DNA of 64,000 nt from Helichrysum umbraculigerum (taxonomy: Eukaryota > Streptophyta > Magnoliopsida > Asterales > Asteraceae), in NCBI GenBank assembly GCA_949592205.1, contig CATIUR010000001.1, forward strand, positions 214,774,250-214,838,249. Reading direction: 5' to 3'. The notes under the pieces were generated by a model that was not told the origin of the DNA, searched no databases, and saw only the letters and a program-made list of their open reading frames with translations. Positions 46,486 through 59,855 of this stretch are shown here, piece after piece. How positions within the stretch are numbered: the first letter of the stretch is position 1; each line of letters opens with the position of its first letter. Both the position numbers and the translations under genes were made by a program.

Positions 46486-48680
46486 TATAACACCCCTCAT
46501 TCACTGAACCAGTATAATAATGATTTTGACTCGGAAGCGTATATTTAAAACATATATCATATAAAAAGTACATAAATTGTTTTCAAAACTTACTATTACA
46601 ACAATAATAATACCACAACGAGGTGTTATATAATTTTATCATTTTCTTATCAAAATATATCAGAGTTAACGCTTAGTTGTCAAGCATTCCATACAGTCCA
46701 ACTTCTTGCCCACCCGATAAGAAATCCTTAACCTGCAAGAAGTATTAATGTGGAGAATTAGCTCAAAGCTAAGTGAGTGAATAATTAATTAACAGCCCAA
46801 CTTAGCCTAACAACTCTGTTTACAACCAAGTATCGTAAACACACAATCTCACATCAATTACCAGGTTCTTGGGGAAACCTTCAGCCAAGAACACACAAAC
46901 ACTATCACATAATATCAATGAGATAACATCTCAATACAATGAGGACCGGTGGTTCTTGAGATACCATAATACCCGGGGATTCTCCAAGAACACTAACCGT
47001 ACATATCCGTATGGCCATAACGGACGAGACCGATAGTTTGGTACTAATCTCATACGACCTAATTTCCTATTAGCGATGAGTACAAGGAAATTCCTGTCGT
47101 CTTACAATAGTAACCAAACCCAACCATCAGGTTGAACCCAATACACTGATGCCCAAAGGCCAAATATCAAGTGATCACATATTCACATATTCAATCAGGT
47201 CAACATATCAAACTAAACAGTCTATCGACAGTATTATTACTATTAAACCAAAATCGTCAAGGCAAACAACAACAGTAATAATACGTATACCCGTTGTAAC
47301 CAAACCTGTTACAACTAAAACACACTGAGGATTAAAGATCCACTCACCGACTACCTCAGTCGTCTACTCAGTAGCCTAATGTCACTGAGTCTTCTCCATA
47401 TCTGAGAATACACCAGAATAACACAAGTTAGTCACTTGTCTTAATGTGAATATAATATCTATCACTTACTTATCGTACTTTAATACCAAGATTATGAATA
47501 ACTGCTTTAAACATCAATATTTCATAATCACTTATCAAGTTATGATTCGTATGATTCTTATGATTACAACATCACTTTAATTACTTTAATTATCACAATT
47601 TAACATGGTTAGACCTTTAACAAGGTCATTAACCTCAAATATCAAGAATTCATCAAAACCACCATACTAGGTTTTATGACTTCTTAAGCAACCATGTTCT
47701 AACTTTAATCTTTGATTATCAATTAAGTGTTCAAAATCATAAACAATACTAACTTTATCATATAACCCATGATAATCATCATAATCAATATAATTCTCAA
47801 TAATACTTAATCATGATTATGACTTTTAACTTGAACAATGTTAATCATCATCATTAATCACCCATATTATGATTATTAACAGCACTTATCAATCATACAT
47901 CACTAACTTAAGCTTAAAAGCTTTAATTCATGAATAACCAATTATGCTCATAGACTTTCTTCATAAGAATGTATCAATTCTTCATTTCTATATTAGGGCT
48001 TAGCTTATAATCATGAAATAAATATCAAATAATAATTCCACAAGTATTACAAGCTTCAATTTCAAGTTAATCAAGCTAATTTCATCAATTACTCAAAAAC
48101 CCATTTTCTAGGTTTATAGAAATCAAAGAAATTGAAACTTACAAAGTGATTACAAGGATTAGGGATAATTACTTCGCGTTTTTGCAGCTTAATTTGGAGT
48201 TCCATGGCTTCAATTTAATATCACAACTCATTTTACAACTCAGGAAAATGTTCCTGTGCGTGGTTTAGCTCGTACAGACCAAGAACAAAGAAAACAAAAA
48301 TTGATTTCATAAAAATTTGATGATTAGGGTTTGTGTTAAGGTTTTTGAGTTTCTTTCTTGCTTCCAATCGATTTCTGTAGTATGTTTGTGAATTTATTAC
48401 GTATCTCAGACATATATTAGTATATATGTATACTAGTTTTGTCCCCTTTTAGATCTATTGTCTGGAACTTAAAAACCATTTGAGAGGAAAAACTATTTTA
48501 TTTTACCGTCAACTATATTAATTTAAAACAAGTAATAATTTACTAGTTACAATAATCTATTTGACTCTTTTCCTCATTTATTTGACTAAAACATACCGAA
48601 ACTATTTTCTGACACATTAAATAATAATTTCAAAGTCAGAAAATATTAAAATACTACTAGACTCAAAAATGGGTGTGACA
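46486..48680 (-). mobile_element. Solo LTR, gypsy family related to the 3332-5180 LTR
   Basis: Read on the minus strand it starts TGTCACACCC at 48680 and ends GGGTGTTATA at 46486. The 5-base repeat ATTTT flanks it (46481-46485 and 48681-48685). Internal landmarks shared with the LTRs at 3332 and 57309 include tctggaac near 48466, the AG-exon-GT unit at 47355-47401, the cggtgagtgga word after it, and a late cttgcag acceptor-like site near 46735. No internal coding sequence remains, which fits LTR-LTR recombination. Confidence 0.85.
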
Positions 48681-48685
48681 ATTTT

Positions 48686-50371
48686 CCTCCTGTTTTTTAC
48701 TTGAAATACTTGAGTTGATGAATGTGTTTAAACTTATTTCAACTTCCATAACAATCCACAAACATGGTTTAACAAAATCAGAGATGTTGATAAAATTCTT
48801 ACCCAATGAGTGTCATGGTATTCCAATTAGTATATACACTTTTGGTCCATTTTTGCATATTATATGATTTTAATTTTAAATAACAACTTCCTTACTTCCC
48901 TGTCATTAAAATATTTATTAACATACGACCAAGAAGTTAATAAAAGCAACTCTTTTAATCTTTTAATATAATAATTAAATAAATAATAGTCTTTCATAAA
49001 GAAAGAAACATCTTAATTTGAGTCTTTGATTATGACTCCCCCAAATTAATATAATCTCGTATTATTATACTCTCTTTAATTCACTGGCCGGCAATCCTTA
49101 TACTTTTGTCACATTGTCTTCGTTTAAACTCTGCACAATTCTTAAATTTCAATGGTTTCAGCATCACAACTCTTTGGGACCCTCCGTTTACTGTAGTATT
49201 AAGTTTTGTTATCAGTTAAGTGTTTGTGTACTTGCATATACCAGCAATTTTTTTAGTCAAATGACTCGAGATGATTGCGATATCATCTTTTGCTGTTTTC
49301 TTTGTCGTATCGTTGTTGGCTGCAAGTGTGACAATTTTTTCATCTGTGTCCTCATGATGAGATCGTTATCGAACTGGTCAAGTTGCCAAGATATATTCGA
49401 TTACACTGCACTTAAGATATGTATTTGCTGCTTGCTTGATCGAAAGATAATGACATGCTTCTATCAATATATGCATTTTTAAAAGTGTGTTATATGTATG
49501 TTAGTGTTCTTAATTCTAGATGATAAAACAGATGTTTACATTGATCATTGATGAACCGAATGCTTACATAAATGCAAATAATAAAAGATGCTACATTTTT
49601 GCAGCTACAGGTGATAATGGTCAAGTACTCTGTATTCTGTATAAGAATTAAAACTTCTCACATACAAAAGATTGCTCCATTTTTGCGTACTATGAAGTTT
49701 CTTTTTCTTTCTTGTTTTTTTTTTTTTTTTTTCTTTTTTTGACATTATTGTAAGAATGATGATTTGCAAGAAAACCGAAGTATAATAGTTTAAAATTCGA
49801 TCACGTGATTGATAACAATAACATCAGATTTACAATGTTGGATATCATTTACTTACAAAAGTCAGTCATACGATGTGCAGTGTGCACAGGACATAAATTT
49901 AGTATCAAAAGAGCAAGAAAATATTGTCAATGGATTGAAGCTACAAGTTGCTGATAGTTTAGGAAATAAATTTGTAGTTTACTTGATAGAATTAGGATTC
50001 ATATAAAATAAAACAATCAAGATTACAGTCTAGATTCGGATGAAGTGTTTACACACTCCTGAATTTCCTATTTCCATGATTCCCTATTAATTTGCCACTT
50101 GATTGGTGTTTAATATATCATACTAATCAAGGAAGATGACTGAATTAATAAAAAAAGAGAAGATGATGGCATAAACTTGACCAAGTAAAACACTTGTTTG
50201 TTTGTGTGTGTTTGTAGGCCTGACTTTACGGTTCACACAATTGTATCTTGTGCATTAAACACAGACTTAAAATATACAATATATATATATATATATATAT
50301 AATGATTAGCCTATATAAAACAACTTTATGATAAATTAGAAAAATACAGTTAAAACTTCACAAGCATAATT
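48686..50371. other. Intergenic stretch upstream of the LRR-malectin gene
   Basis: AT-rich, with a poly-T tract at about 49717-49740 and an (AT)n run near 50278-50301. The 122-codon open frame at 49114-49482 is Cys- and Phe-rich with no recognisable domain or splice context, and is not supported as a gene. Confidence 0.5.
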
Positions 50372-53300
50372 ATGGGGATCCTAAGCTTCTGTTTTTTGAT
50401 ATTGTCCATTCATAAACTTGTTGAAGCTCAAACAACCACTGAAGCAAGTGAAGGTCTGCGCGTATGAAGTTTTTGATTATTAGCACATTTTTTTTTTTTT
50501 TTTGCTTTAAATTGTTATTACTTTTTTTTTTGGTTATGATCGTAGTGGCTGCTATCAACAAGCTGATAGATTACTGGAGTCTGAGGTCCAAGTTGAACTT
50601 GACCACTGACCCATGCACTGCCGGTGCACCATGGGCTGCAGAGACTGCAAACCCACGGATCGTTTGTGATTGTCCTGCCAATATCTGCCATATAACTCAC
50701 TTGTCAGCTCCTAATCTTATTTCTAATAAATGAGCGTTTCACTAATGCAATATTAAAACTTTTATATATCTTTTCAGGAAGATATATGCTTTGGACATAT
50801 CCGGTGAACTTCCACAAGAACTTTTTCAACTGACTGAGCTTACGGACTTGTAAGAAATTGTTGTAGTTTTTATTTGTGGTGTCAATCGTAATACATTAAC
50901 TGGAAATTGAGATGGATTTTGATACACATTCAACACTATTAAAGTGTCTGGTATAGTTATCAAAAGGTTTCGTGAAAACAATAGAATACATATGATTATA
51001 AAGTTTAAACATGACTTTGTTTATACCTCAAGAGTCAAATTAATGTTTAACTTCAAATTCGAATTCTTAACAACTCAAAGTTTAAATCTTACTTTATTAG
51101 ACCTTAAAAGTCGAACTTTGTTTAACATCAAATTTGAATTGCTGCAGGAACCTTGCCCAGAACATACTAAGTGGCTCTGTCCCTCCAGAAATCGGGAACT
51201 TATACAATATGCAATATTTGTTAGTAAATATTAATATCCTAATCTTCTATAGTCATGAGTTGAACACATCACTTAACAATGCAAAATTGCTAATCGACAG
51301 GAGTCTTGGCATTAACAATTTTAGCGGCTTCGTCCCTGTGGAGCTTGGCAATCTAACCAAGCTGAAATCTTTGTTAGTTAAAACTAAATTCTTTTACCTT
51401 AGATACATTCAGTCATTCATATTTGATGTCTTCTTGAATTACTTTACAAACTAATGATAAGTTGTGTTACTGTCATTCAGAAGCTTCAGCTCAAATAATT
51501 TCAATGGACCCTTGCCTGTTGACTTAGGAAAGTTGACCTCCTTAGAACAACTGTAAGTCTATCTTGTAAGCTAGATATTTTCTTATATTGGTGAATATAG
51601 TTTTTAAAATTTCATCCTATATTTTGTTCGTTACTTAGGTATATAGACAGCAGCGGAGTTAGCGGCCCATTTCCTCAAGAATTGTCAAACTTGAAATCCC
51701 TTAAAACTGTGTAATACAATGCTTCCATAAACATCAGTCGATTTTTTAGTATGGAAAATTGCATATATGTTGATAGTTTTTTTTTACGACAGGTGGGCAT
51801 CGGACAATGGTTTTACAGGAAAGCTTCCTGAGTTTTTAGGAACTTTTACGAATCTAACAACACTGTACGTACAAATCACCTGTCATTTCTAGTGGTTTAA
51901 GTCGAAAAAGTCAGCCGGGTGGTCAGGTTGGGTAACAGATAAGAAGACTTCGGGTCGGAATGGGCATTTATAATATGGTCCAAATGGGTGGGTCCATCTG
52001 GCTTGGCACACTATCACTTTCGGTCCATTTCATATAGTTTTATATATGATTAGTGCATTAGATGTTATTATAAAGACTTCATTGTCAAAATAACTAGTGT
52101 AGTCAAAGACTCAAAGTACTAAGCTAATGTTTTTGAAGATTAATATTTTTGAAAAGTTTTAAGCCTTTAAATTTGCTTGACCCTTGTAGCTAAATTTGCA
52201 TTACCCATTTGAGTAACTGGAGATTCAAGACAACTTAACATTTCCTATTCATAAGCAAATGGAATGAAAATTTCACCTGTAGTGTTGGTTATGAAAGTTA
52301 AGTTTCATGGTAATGGATTGTTGTTTGTGTTCTTCAGGAGACTTGAAGGCACAGATCTTGAAGGCCCAATTCCCAGCAGTTATGCTGCTCTGACTAAACT
52401 AGAAGACCTGTAAGATTGTTTTTAACAATTCTGTAGAACCCAGAGATATTTGAAGGATTAATCTGCTTGTATGTTTAGTAACTGAATCTATTTTCTATTT
52501 ATGTTTATGCTGTATAGGAGAATTGGTGATCTGAGTGGTGAAGATTCAACACTTGATTTCTTGGTTAACTTGTCAAGCCTGTCGATTCTGTATGACTTGG
52601 CTGCCTTATTTATTCTGATCAATTAATAGCTCTCATATCTCTTAGTTTAACGAGTTATTCATTCTTGAACGACCACACTTAGTTTCTCGATGAAAAAAAC
52701 ACTCAGGCATGCAAAAAAGTGTTAATTTTCTGCTTTTTGCAAGAACGGCTGTTTGGTTACTTAAAAAAGCAAATACATTTGTCTAAAAGTTGTTAACTTC
52801 TAATAATTATAAGTTTCCTGAATACTTCGTCTAACTTGAGTATTCTCTATAGCTCCTTGAGAAGCTCTCGTGTAACTGGTGAAATTCCGTCACAAATTGG
52901 CACTTTTGCAAATTTACAAACTCTGTAAGTTTCCTTTTATACATACCCTTTTTTTTTTTTTTTTTTTTTCTGTTTGCAGCACTATATGCCACGATATGCA
53001 TGTTGTAGTAATATGGTGGCAAAGTGGGTGGTTTGGGCAGGTTGGGTAATGGGTCAACTGGGTTCAAGCCAAAATAGACAAATATGTGCTCTAAATCCAG
53101 CGGGTGCTGTTTTGACTCAATATACTTTTTGTCCAAAATTCATGAATCTGTGAAGGGTTAGTATGTCAGATATGATCAAAAGAATTTGAAGTATTCCAAT
53201 GATATTTGTAGTCCCAGAAAAAAACGGCTTACCAGGTTTTACAGGCTAAAAAATAAATTTTGGTGACTTCAGACCAAGTTGACCAGTCAACTTTTTTACT

Positions 53301-55864
53301 GATTCTTTCTATTATAGAGATATATATAACCAGACCCAGAATAAATGGGTCGAAATTGCCATCTCCATGTACGATCATAATCTTGTCTCTGAATTTTTTA
53401 TTTTGAAAATAATTGAAGGGACTTGAGCTTCAACAAATTATCAGGGAGCATACCAAACTCTTTCCAAGAATCACAATCGTTGCATTTCTTGTAAGTCATT
53501 CAACCTCTTTCACAGTTTCACGTTGAAACATCAAAAAACTTAAATTTGAATACATATATATTATATGCTTTTACAGGTATCTTGGAAGCAATAGCTTAAA
53601 TGGGCAGATCCCATCAAATATCATAACTCCACAGCTTCGGGCCTTGTAAGTTTGGAAATGGTTTCTTCTTTCACCTCTTTGTTTCCTTCCAGATTTTCAT
53701 TTTTCATGATCTTGAATTAATGTAACAGAGATGTCTCCTTCAATTCCATCACCGGGAATTTGCCTGCAAATTTTGCCAAAATCGGACGAGCATTGTGAGT
53801 TAAAAAATGTTATCTTGACTTGTTTGAATAATTCAAAAAAAATAGGCATAGGCGTAATAGCCTTTTTACAGGAATGTTGTAGGAACTTTTGTGAATGGAG
53901 ATGGCGTACTAGACAGGTAAGACACCTCTTACATATAATTTATACTCCCATTTTGTTGGAATTTCTTATGTCGAAAAGCTTAACTTTTGTATTATAAATC
54001 GGTGCAGGAAAGCGTCAGAGATCTCACATTGCATGATAAGCAATAAGCAGTGTTCAGATAAGGTTCCAGTCAGTAAGTTCTTTTTAAACTTAATTCACAG
54101 TGATGTACTCCTTTAAGCATAATTTGACCTTCAAGGTTAACTTGACTAACGTTTACGCATCAAATTTGATACACCGCTTTCTATAAATTCCTGTCTATTA
54201 TGCTCATAGTACTTAATATAGTGTTTAACTGAACTTTTAAAAAGTCAGCAAATCTGTAAGCTTCAATGTTAACATTTAAGTTGTGAATCAGTTTGTTTGA
54301 CTTCATGATTTTGACTTTGTAGATTCTTTTGCTGTCAAGTGTGGAGGTGTGCAACAAGTATCTTCATTTGGTGTTAAGTATGATGATGATTCAGAAACCC
54401 TGGGGGCTTCATCAGTCTACACAAGTTCGAATAATAACTGGGCTGTAAGCAACATAGGGAGTTTCATATCAAACCCAAATGGGCCCCAATATACAACACA
54501 GACCGCTTCTCAAATCATGGGTACTTTAGACTCTGAGTTATATCAAACCGCAAGAATCTCAGCTAATTCGTTAAGGTATTACGGGCTGGGCTTGAGAAAT
54601 GGAAGGTACTATGTTGAACTCCATTTCTCTGAAATACAAATGGATGATTCTGAGTCATGGAAAGGCCTTGGGAAACGCTTATTCGACATTTATATTCAGG
54701 TACATTCTTCTTTTGGTATGGGTTGCAACATATCAGGATTTTATCCAAAAACAAAAAGAAATAAAAAAGAAAGAAAATATCAGGTTGACCCAAAACTGTT
54801 TTTGTACAAAAAAGTAAACTTTATTATACAAATTATAATTACACTACAATATATTTCAATAAAAAGAGTTCAGAAGTTCTTTGCATAGCTACACTTCAGG
54901 GAGACTTCTGACCCATTTGACTTTCTCCCTTTTTGATTTCTTCTCTCCTTATTATTTTACACAGTTAACCTGTTAAAAAATAATCTTGACATGAAGTGAA
55001 TCAAATAGTCACTAGTTACTATAAACAGAATGTCAAAATCTTTCGGTTTTTAATGGATTGGATACCGATTTCATATGTCCATATCCGATTCTATCATTTT
55101 ATGGTATTGTATTTATTTAAATGGCTCGATATTTTACATAAATGGAATGCATAATGTATTAATGATGAAATATTGGATTAAATTTTGGAAAGGGTGAAAG
55201 AGTTGTTCAAGATTTCAACATAAAGGCAGAAGCACACGGATCAAAAAGAGCACTAATGAAAACGTTTGAAGTGAACATAACAAATACCATTATCGACATT
55301 CATTTGATGTGGGCTGGGAAAGGTACTTGCTGCATTCCGGTTCAAAGCACATTTGGTCCCTTGATATCAGCTATACATGTTTCTCAAGGTTAGTTCCCTT
55401 GTTGTTCATTAGTATATGAGCCTACAGATAGATCTAAAAAATTTGCAATATGCTAAATGTCATTCATCAGTAATATTGTGAGATAGCATGACCTTGTCTA
55501 CAGCTTATGGATTAATCATTTCTCTTGCATTGTTAGGCTAATTTTATCATTTCTCTTGTTAACCATGAAGCAATTAAGGTTTACGAGTATGTTATTGAGC
55601 AGTATTTTAACTCATGATGCATGGTGTCTTACCATCAAATATGGTTTCTTGACAATATAATCTTGCTTGATTTTGTTAGTATCTGGTGCCAAGTCTTCAA
55701 ATAATAACAAGAAGCAGGTAGGACGAATTGTTGGAATATCGCTTGGAGGTGTAGCCGTGATGCTCATAACTACGTCTGTTGTTTACTTATGGTGGGTAAG
55801 GAAAACAACAGATCATGTTCGTATCAATTCAGACTCCCCAAAGAAAGGCCTAACTTCAGCCTAA
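50372..55864 (+). CDS. LRR-malectin receptor-like protein (LRR-RLK VIII-2 type) without a kinase domain
   Basis: Nineteen exons join in phase (1962 bp, 653 residues): 50372-50453, 50546-50702, 50778-50849, 51148-51219, 51301-51372, 51481-51552, 51639-51710, 51793-51864, 52338-52409, 52518-52589, 52853-52924, 53419-53490, 53577-53645, 53729-53794, 53872-53916, 54008-54072, 54323-54699, 55193-55388, 55680-55864. Signal peptide about 1-20; Cys pair CDCPANIC near 70-77; leucine-rich repeats about 81-365, mostly one repeat per 72-bp exon; malectin-like domain about 402-592 (SLRYYGLGL, WAGKGTCCIP); membrane helix about 609-632; then a 21-residue tail and stop. This is the ectodomain of the VIII-2 receptor kinases. 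No kinase exon follows before 57308. A polyadenylation signal-like aataaa lies near 56049. Confidence 0.85.
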
Positions 55865-56550
55865 CTAGGTTGTTTCTTTCGCGCATTTTTAGCATAGTTG
55901 TTTGTAGACGTATGCTACACAAAAAAGCAGTTATTTCCTTTTAATTAGTGTATGTTTCATTTGGGAAATCTACTCTGTCTTTTTAGTAGTAATATTGGGA
56001 ACTTATAAGTAATATAATAATGTAGTATGTGTATACCTACTTTCAGCTCAATAAAACTATGACTAGATACCTATTTGTGTTAATTCCGTTCGAGTCCGGA
56101 TAGTATGATTATGGAATTTGCTAATCATTTACATAATGACCACAGCCGGGGGTCTGCCCATTGAACTGTGTTAGGGGCGTTGCCCTGGAACCGCTCAGAG
56201 GGCACCGCCTTTTTGACCCTTTCAATCTTAGTTGAGTCCAAAATGTGGTAACTAAACCGGACATGCATTAATATACACAACATAGAGATTAAATTATAGA
56301 AATATTTGGTGTTTAGTTGATTTATTTTATGGAGTGCATTGTATGTTTATCCAAACGTAATGGTTATCAAATCTAACTAGAGAATTTGATAATCATTTTT
56401 TTAAGTAACAAAATTAGTTAAATACTTAAATGTAAACACATAAGTATGTTGTAATATTGTAAGGTACCTTTTGCCTAGCCCAATATTGTAGGAGCCCAAA
56501 CTTATTTTGCATTTTATAACTACCATGAGAAAACATGAAGAATTTTTATA
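55865..56550. other. 3' region of the LRR-malectin gene
   Basis: Holds the likely 3' UTR and aataaa near 56049. No kinase motifs (such as HRDLKxxN or DFG) are readable in any frame by eye. A GC-richer patch at 56140-56215 has no recognised content. Confidence 0.5.
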
Positions 56551-56800
56551 CTCCCTCCGTCCCGATTCTATTGTCCAGTATTCCTTTTTGGGATATCCCA
56601 ATTTAATTGTCCACTTTCATAAATAGATAAGAATAATGAGATAAAGTTCATTTTTGCCCCTAATTTATATATGTAAGACAAAAAGGTAGGTAAAAAGTAA
56701 AGGGTAAAACTGTCTTCTTACCAAAAAGTAAGAGAGATGATAATGTTTTCTTAAACTGCGTGTTTTTTGTCTGGGGACAATAAAATTGGGACGGAGGGAG
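56551..56800. mobile_element. Stowaway MITE (Tc1/mariner-type)
   Basis: CTCCCTCCGTCCC at the left end and GGGACGGAGGGAG at the right, flanked by TA on each side (56549-56550 and 56801-56802). This is the classical Stowaway structure, 250 bp. Confidence 0.95.
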
Positions 56801-56986
56801 TATATAACTAATATTTTAGGTATGGTTAGTTGGATTATGAAGTTACTATTTAATATACAGACAACCAGACACCATCAGCATGTGTGATGTGTGAAGGCCT
56901 CTCATGTTATTTAGATAAAAATAAATAAATATTAATTAATAATACTGATAATTTCAATCGTACTGTAGTTGAAATAATAACTGTAA

Positions 56987-57278
56987 GGCCACTCATATCG
57001 GCAAGCTTCGGTTTACGTCGGTTTGAAGTGACGGAGCCGACGCCGATGGCACGGCTCCGTCGGTTAGGCTCGTCACTTATCTTTGTCACCAAACCGACGC
57101 GTTCCACTTTTTTTCTTTTTTTCTTTTTGTTTTGTGTGTATATATCAAAGGTAAATTGGTAAATGCGGATCCCAAAAATATGAAGTGACGGAGCACGGAT
57201 GGGAGTGGTCCGTGTTTGAGAAAAAGCTGACGTGGCTCTGTCAGTTTCAGTCAGTTTTAGTCACGGATGGGAGTGGCC
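56987..57278. mobile_element. Tourist-like MITE (PIF/Harbinger-type)
   Basis: Ends ggccactcat and gggagtggcc with inverted subterminal ccgtcac/gtgacgg words, flanked by TAA at 56984-56986 and 57279-57281. A TWA target and length of 292 bp fit Tourist elements. Confidence 0.85.
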
Positions 57279-57308
57279 TAATAAACTAGAAATAATACAC
57301 GTTTAAGA

Positions 57309-58763
57309 TGTAACATCCTCCTTAGGGGCACAGTGGCAATCTAGTAAATTCCTGACTTTAAATTGATTGTTTAATGAGTTAGGAAATCAAATTGTTACAA
57401 TATTAAATTATCATAAATATTTAGTCAAAAAGTTAAATGACTTACTGTGACAAGTAAATTATTAATCGTTTTAACTTTATATAGTCGACGGTAAAATAAA
57501 ATAGTTGAACTCGCAAATGATTTTAGGTTCCAGACAATAGGTTTAAAAGGGGACTAATATTAAATGGGTACAGAGTCGGTTAAAAAGGAAGGTCGACCTG
57601 TTTATTAACTTTCCCCGAAAGGAAAGTTCAATCCTTCAAACTCAAAAAATAAACACAAGAAACAAAACAAACTAGAATCAAATGAGGCTGAAATCTTGAA
57701 TTGGTTTCACAATCATCACTACTATCATCGTCGTCGTCGTCATCATCATCATCATCATCATTATCATCATCATCTAGATCCCATCAAAGTGTAAGTTAAT
57801 TAGTTGTTATTTATCAAAGCTATAAGTGTGATAATTATTGATTTTGGCATGAAATTGAAGTTAGGGAAGTTAATATGTGATGCTATTATGTCAATTGAGA
57901 TGCTGTAGAAATGATTAAATGGCTGGAAATGGGTTGCGGTATACTTGAAATTGGAACTGGATTTGAACAAGAACGGAAGTGCAAAAACCGACTCAGGTCA
58001 CGACGCGACCTGGGCATGATCGTGACGTGATCTCGTAACAGTCGCGGCGCGATCAGTGACCAATCGCGACGCGATTGCTTGAATTTCCAGCCTAGTTCCT
58101 GTTAACATGATTGATTTCGTATGTTAATTGTAGAGTGTATACATATATTACTGATATGCTATATCGAATGGTTTAACTAGGGGTACAATTCACAAACAAT
58201 AATATATGTGTAATAGCCTTATAATTAAGTATTGTACTTAAGTTAGTGTAATTAGAATGTAAATGATAATTGCAATTTAGTTAGTGTTATTGAATTAATA
58301 TTGATGACTTGGTCATTGTTAATTCCTATGACTTACTAAAGACTAATATAAGATGTTGAAAACTTTACATAGCTCAAGCACTTGTATCATCAAAGTTTAG
58401 CATTTGGTTTAAATAATGTATTGCTTAATGGTTTGATGTTATTACTTGAGTTAAATATACAAATTATGAAGTGAATTACTAACCCAATATTTATTTGTAT
58501 TCTTAGATTTGGAGAAGGCACAGTAATATTAGACTTTTGAGCTTGCGGTTGAGGTAACGGTGAATGGATATGTAATCCCAGTGTGATTTAGTTGTAACAA
58601 GTTTGGTTACAACGGGTAAATGTATTGTTATTAATTATGGACTGTTTAGTCTGCCATGCTATTATTACTATTGATAGACTGTTTAGTCAAACATAATGCC
58701 ATAACGGATATGGATTATGTGAGTATGCGATTATGTGATTATGTGTGTTGGGACATTTGTATG
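57309..58763 (+). mobile_element. 5' part of a gypsy LTR related to 3332-5180, interrupted
   Basis: Begins TGTAACATCC and keeps the family landmarks: gttccagacaatag near 57530, the ATC/CAT-rich run at 57711-57775 with a GTAAG-type donor near 57791, a GC-rich repeat cassette at about 57990-58080 and the AG-exon-GT unit at 58507-58553. It stops matching near 58763, where a different element begins. The missing 3' part of the LTR may lie beyond the window. Confidence 0.75.
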
Positions 58764-59325
58764 TGTGACAACAGATCTAGCTTGTAATAGTTAAAACGTT
58801 GTTTGTAATCAAGTTGATACAATTGATTTTGGTTTGTAAACATTTAATATTGTTTGATAGACATTTTAGAGCTAATTGTTTAATTGCTGAAAAGTGTTAG
58901 TCAAAGTCAAAGTTTGACTCGCGAAGTCAACTTGCGAAGTTCAGAAGTCAACTTGCGAAGTTCAGGATGAACTTCGCCACAGCTTGAACTTCGCATGGGC
59001 TTAGGCTGCGAAGCTTGAACTTCGCAGAGGCCCAGACGAACTTGCGAAGTTCGTGAAAACTAAAGCTATAAATACAAACCCTAAGTCATACGATTAAGAA
59101 CTTTTACCCTACGAATTTCCAGAGTATTATTTGCGAAATTAAGCATTCTAAAGGCTCGGTATTGATAGATTAATCCTATTGAATCGATACAAAGCCTAAT
59201 CGAAAACCCAATTCGCTACTAATTGCGAAACAATCGTTCACTATCCGTGAACTTAGTATTGAGGGATTCCGCACCTTAATACGTAAGATAACCTCGTTAT
59301 CGATCCGCCACATAACGGACTTACA
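58764..59325 (+). repeat. Probable LTR or promoter region of the next nested element
   Basis: Runs from about TGTGACAACAG to TTACA, with a TATA box (ctataaatacaaaccc, from about 59065). It is followed by ttggtatcaaggtg at 59327-59340, a possible primer site or gene leader. Upstream of the TATA box the word tgcgaagttc or its complement recurs about eight times between 58920 and 59060. The LTR reading is inferred; no second copy is in the window. A tandem repeat of about 112 bp (tcgaaagtcttccgactca at 59466 and 59577) lies in the leader. Confidence 0.5.
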
Positions 59326-59855
59326 ATTGGTATCAAGGTGTAATAGATTTGCGGACTAGTAAGCTACGAATAAGTTACAAGTTAGAATATTTTAACATGT
59401 TTAGACTTGAGAACTTTCGGTTATAAGTAAATACATGTTATTTATCAAACTTTGAGTTCTTGATATCGAAAGTCTTCCGACTCATTGAGTAGTCGAGCGG
59501 CGTGTCCTGATTTCTTAATCAGCGGTATTATAACTTGAACTTTGATATTATTTACTAAACTTTGGATTATTAAATATCGAAAGTCTTCCGACTCATAGCG
59601 TAGTCGAGCGGCGTGTCCCGAAACTTTTTGTTCCAGCGGTATTATAATTTAAGTTTAGTTTATAACTAATGAACTTGATATAATTTAGAGAATATAATTG
59701 AATAATTAAGTGTTCTTAATAGTTCAATTAAGATTCAGTAAATTAAGTTATTAGTTAATAGTGAACTTAGACGTTTGATGATCTTGAGATCATAATACGT
59801 GAATGTTTTAATTAACTAATGTTCGTTTAGTTAACGGTTTTTGTTGTTTACAGAT

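Noticed and set aside
48681..48700. Purine-rich tract on the minus strand next to the LTR start, looking like a polypurine tract
   Set aside because: ATTTT target duplications lie directly at both LTR ends, so the adjacent sequence is flanking DNA and the purine run is coincidental.
49114..49482. 122-codon Cys/Phe-rich open frame
   Set aside because: No signal peptide, domain or splice context and AT-rich composition; likely chance.
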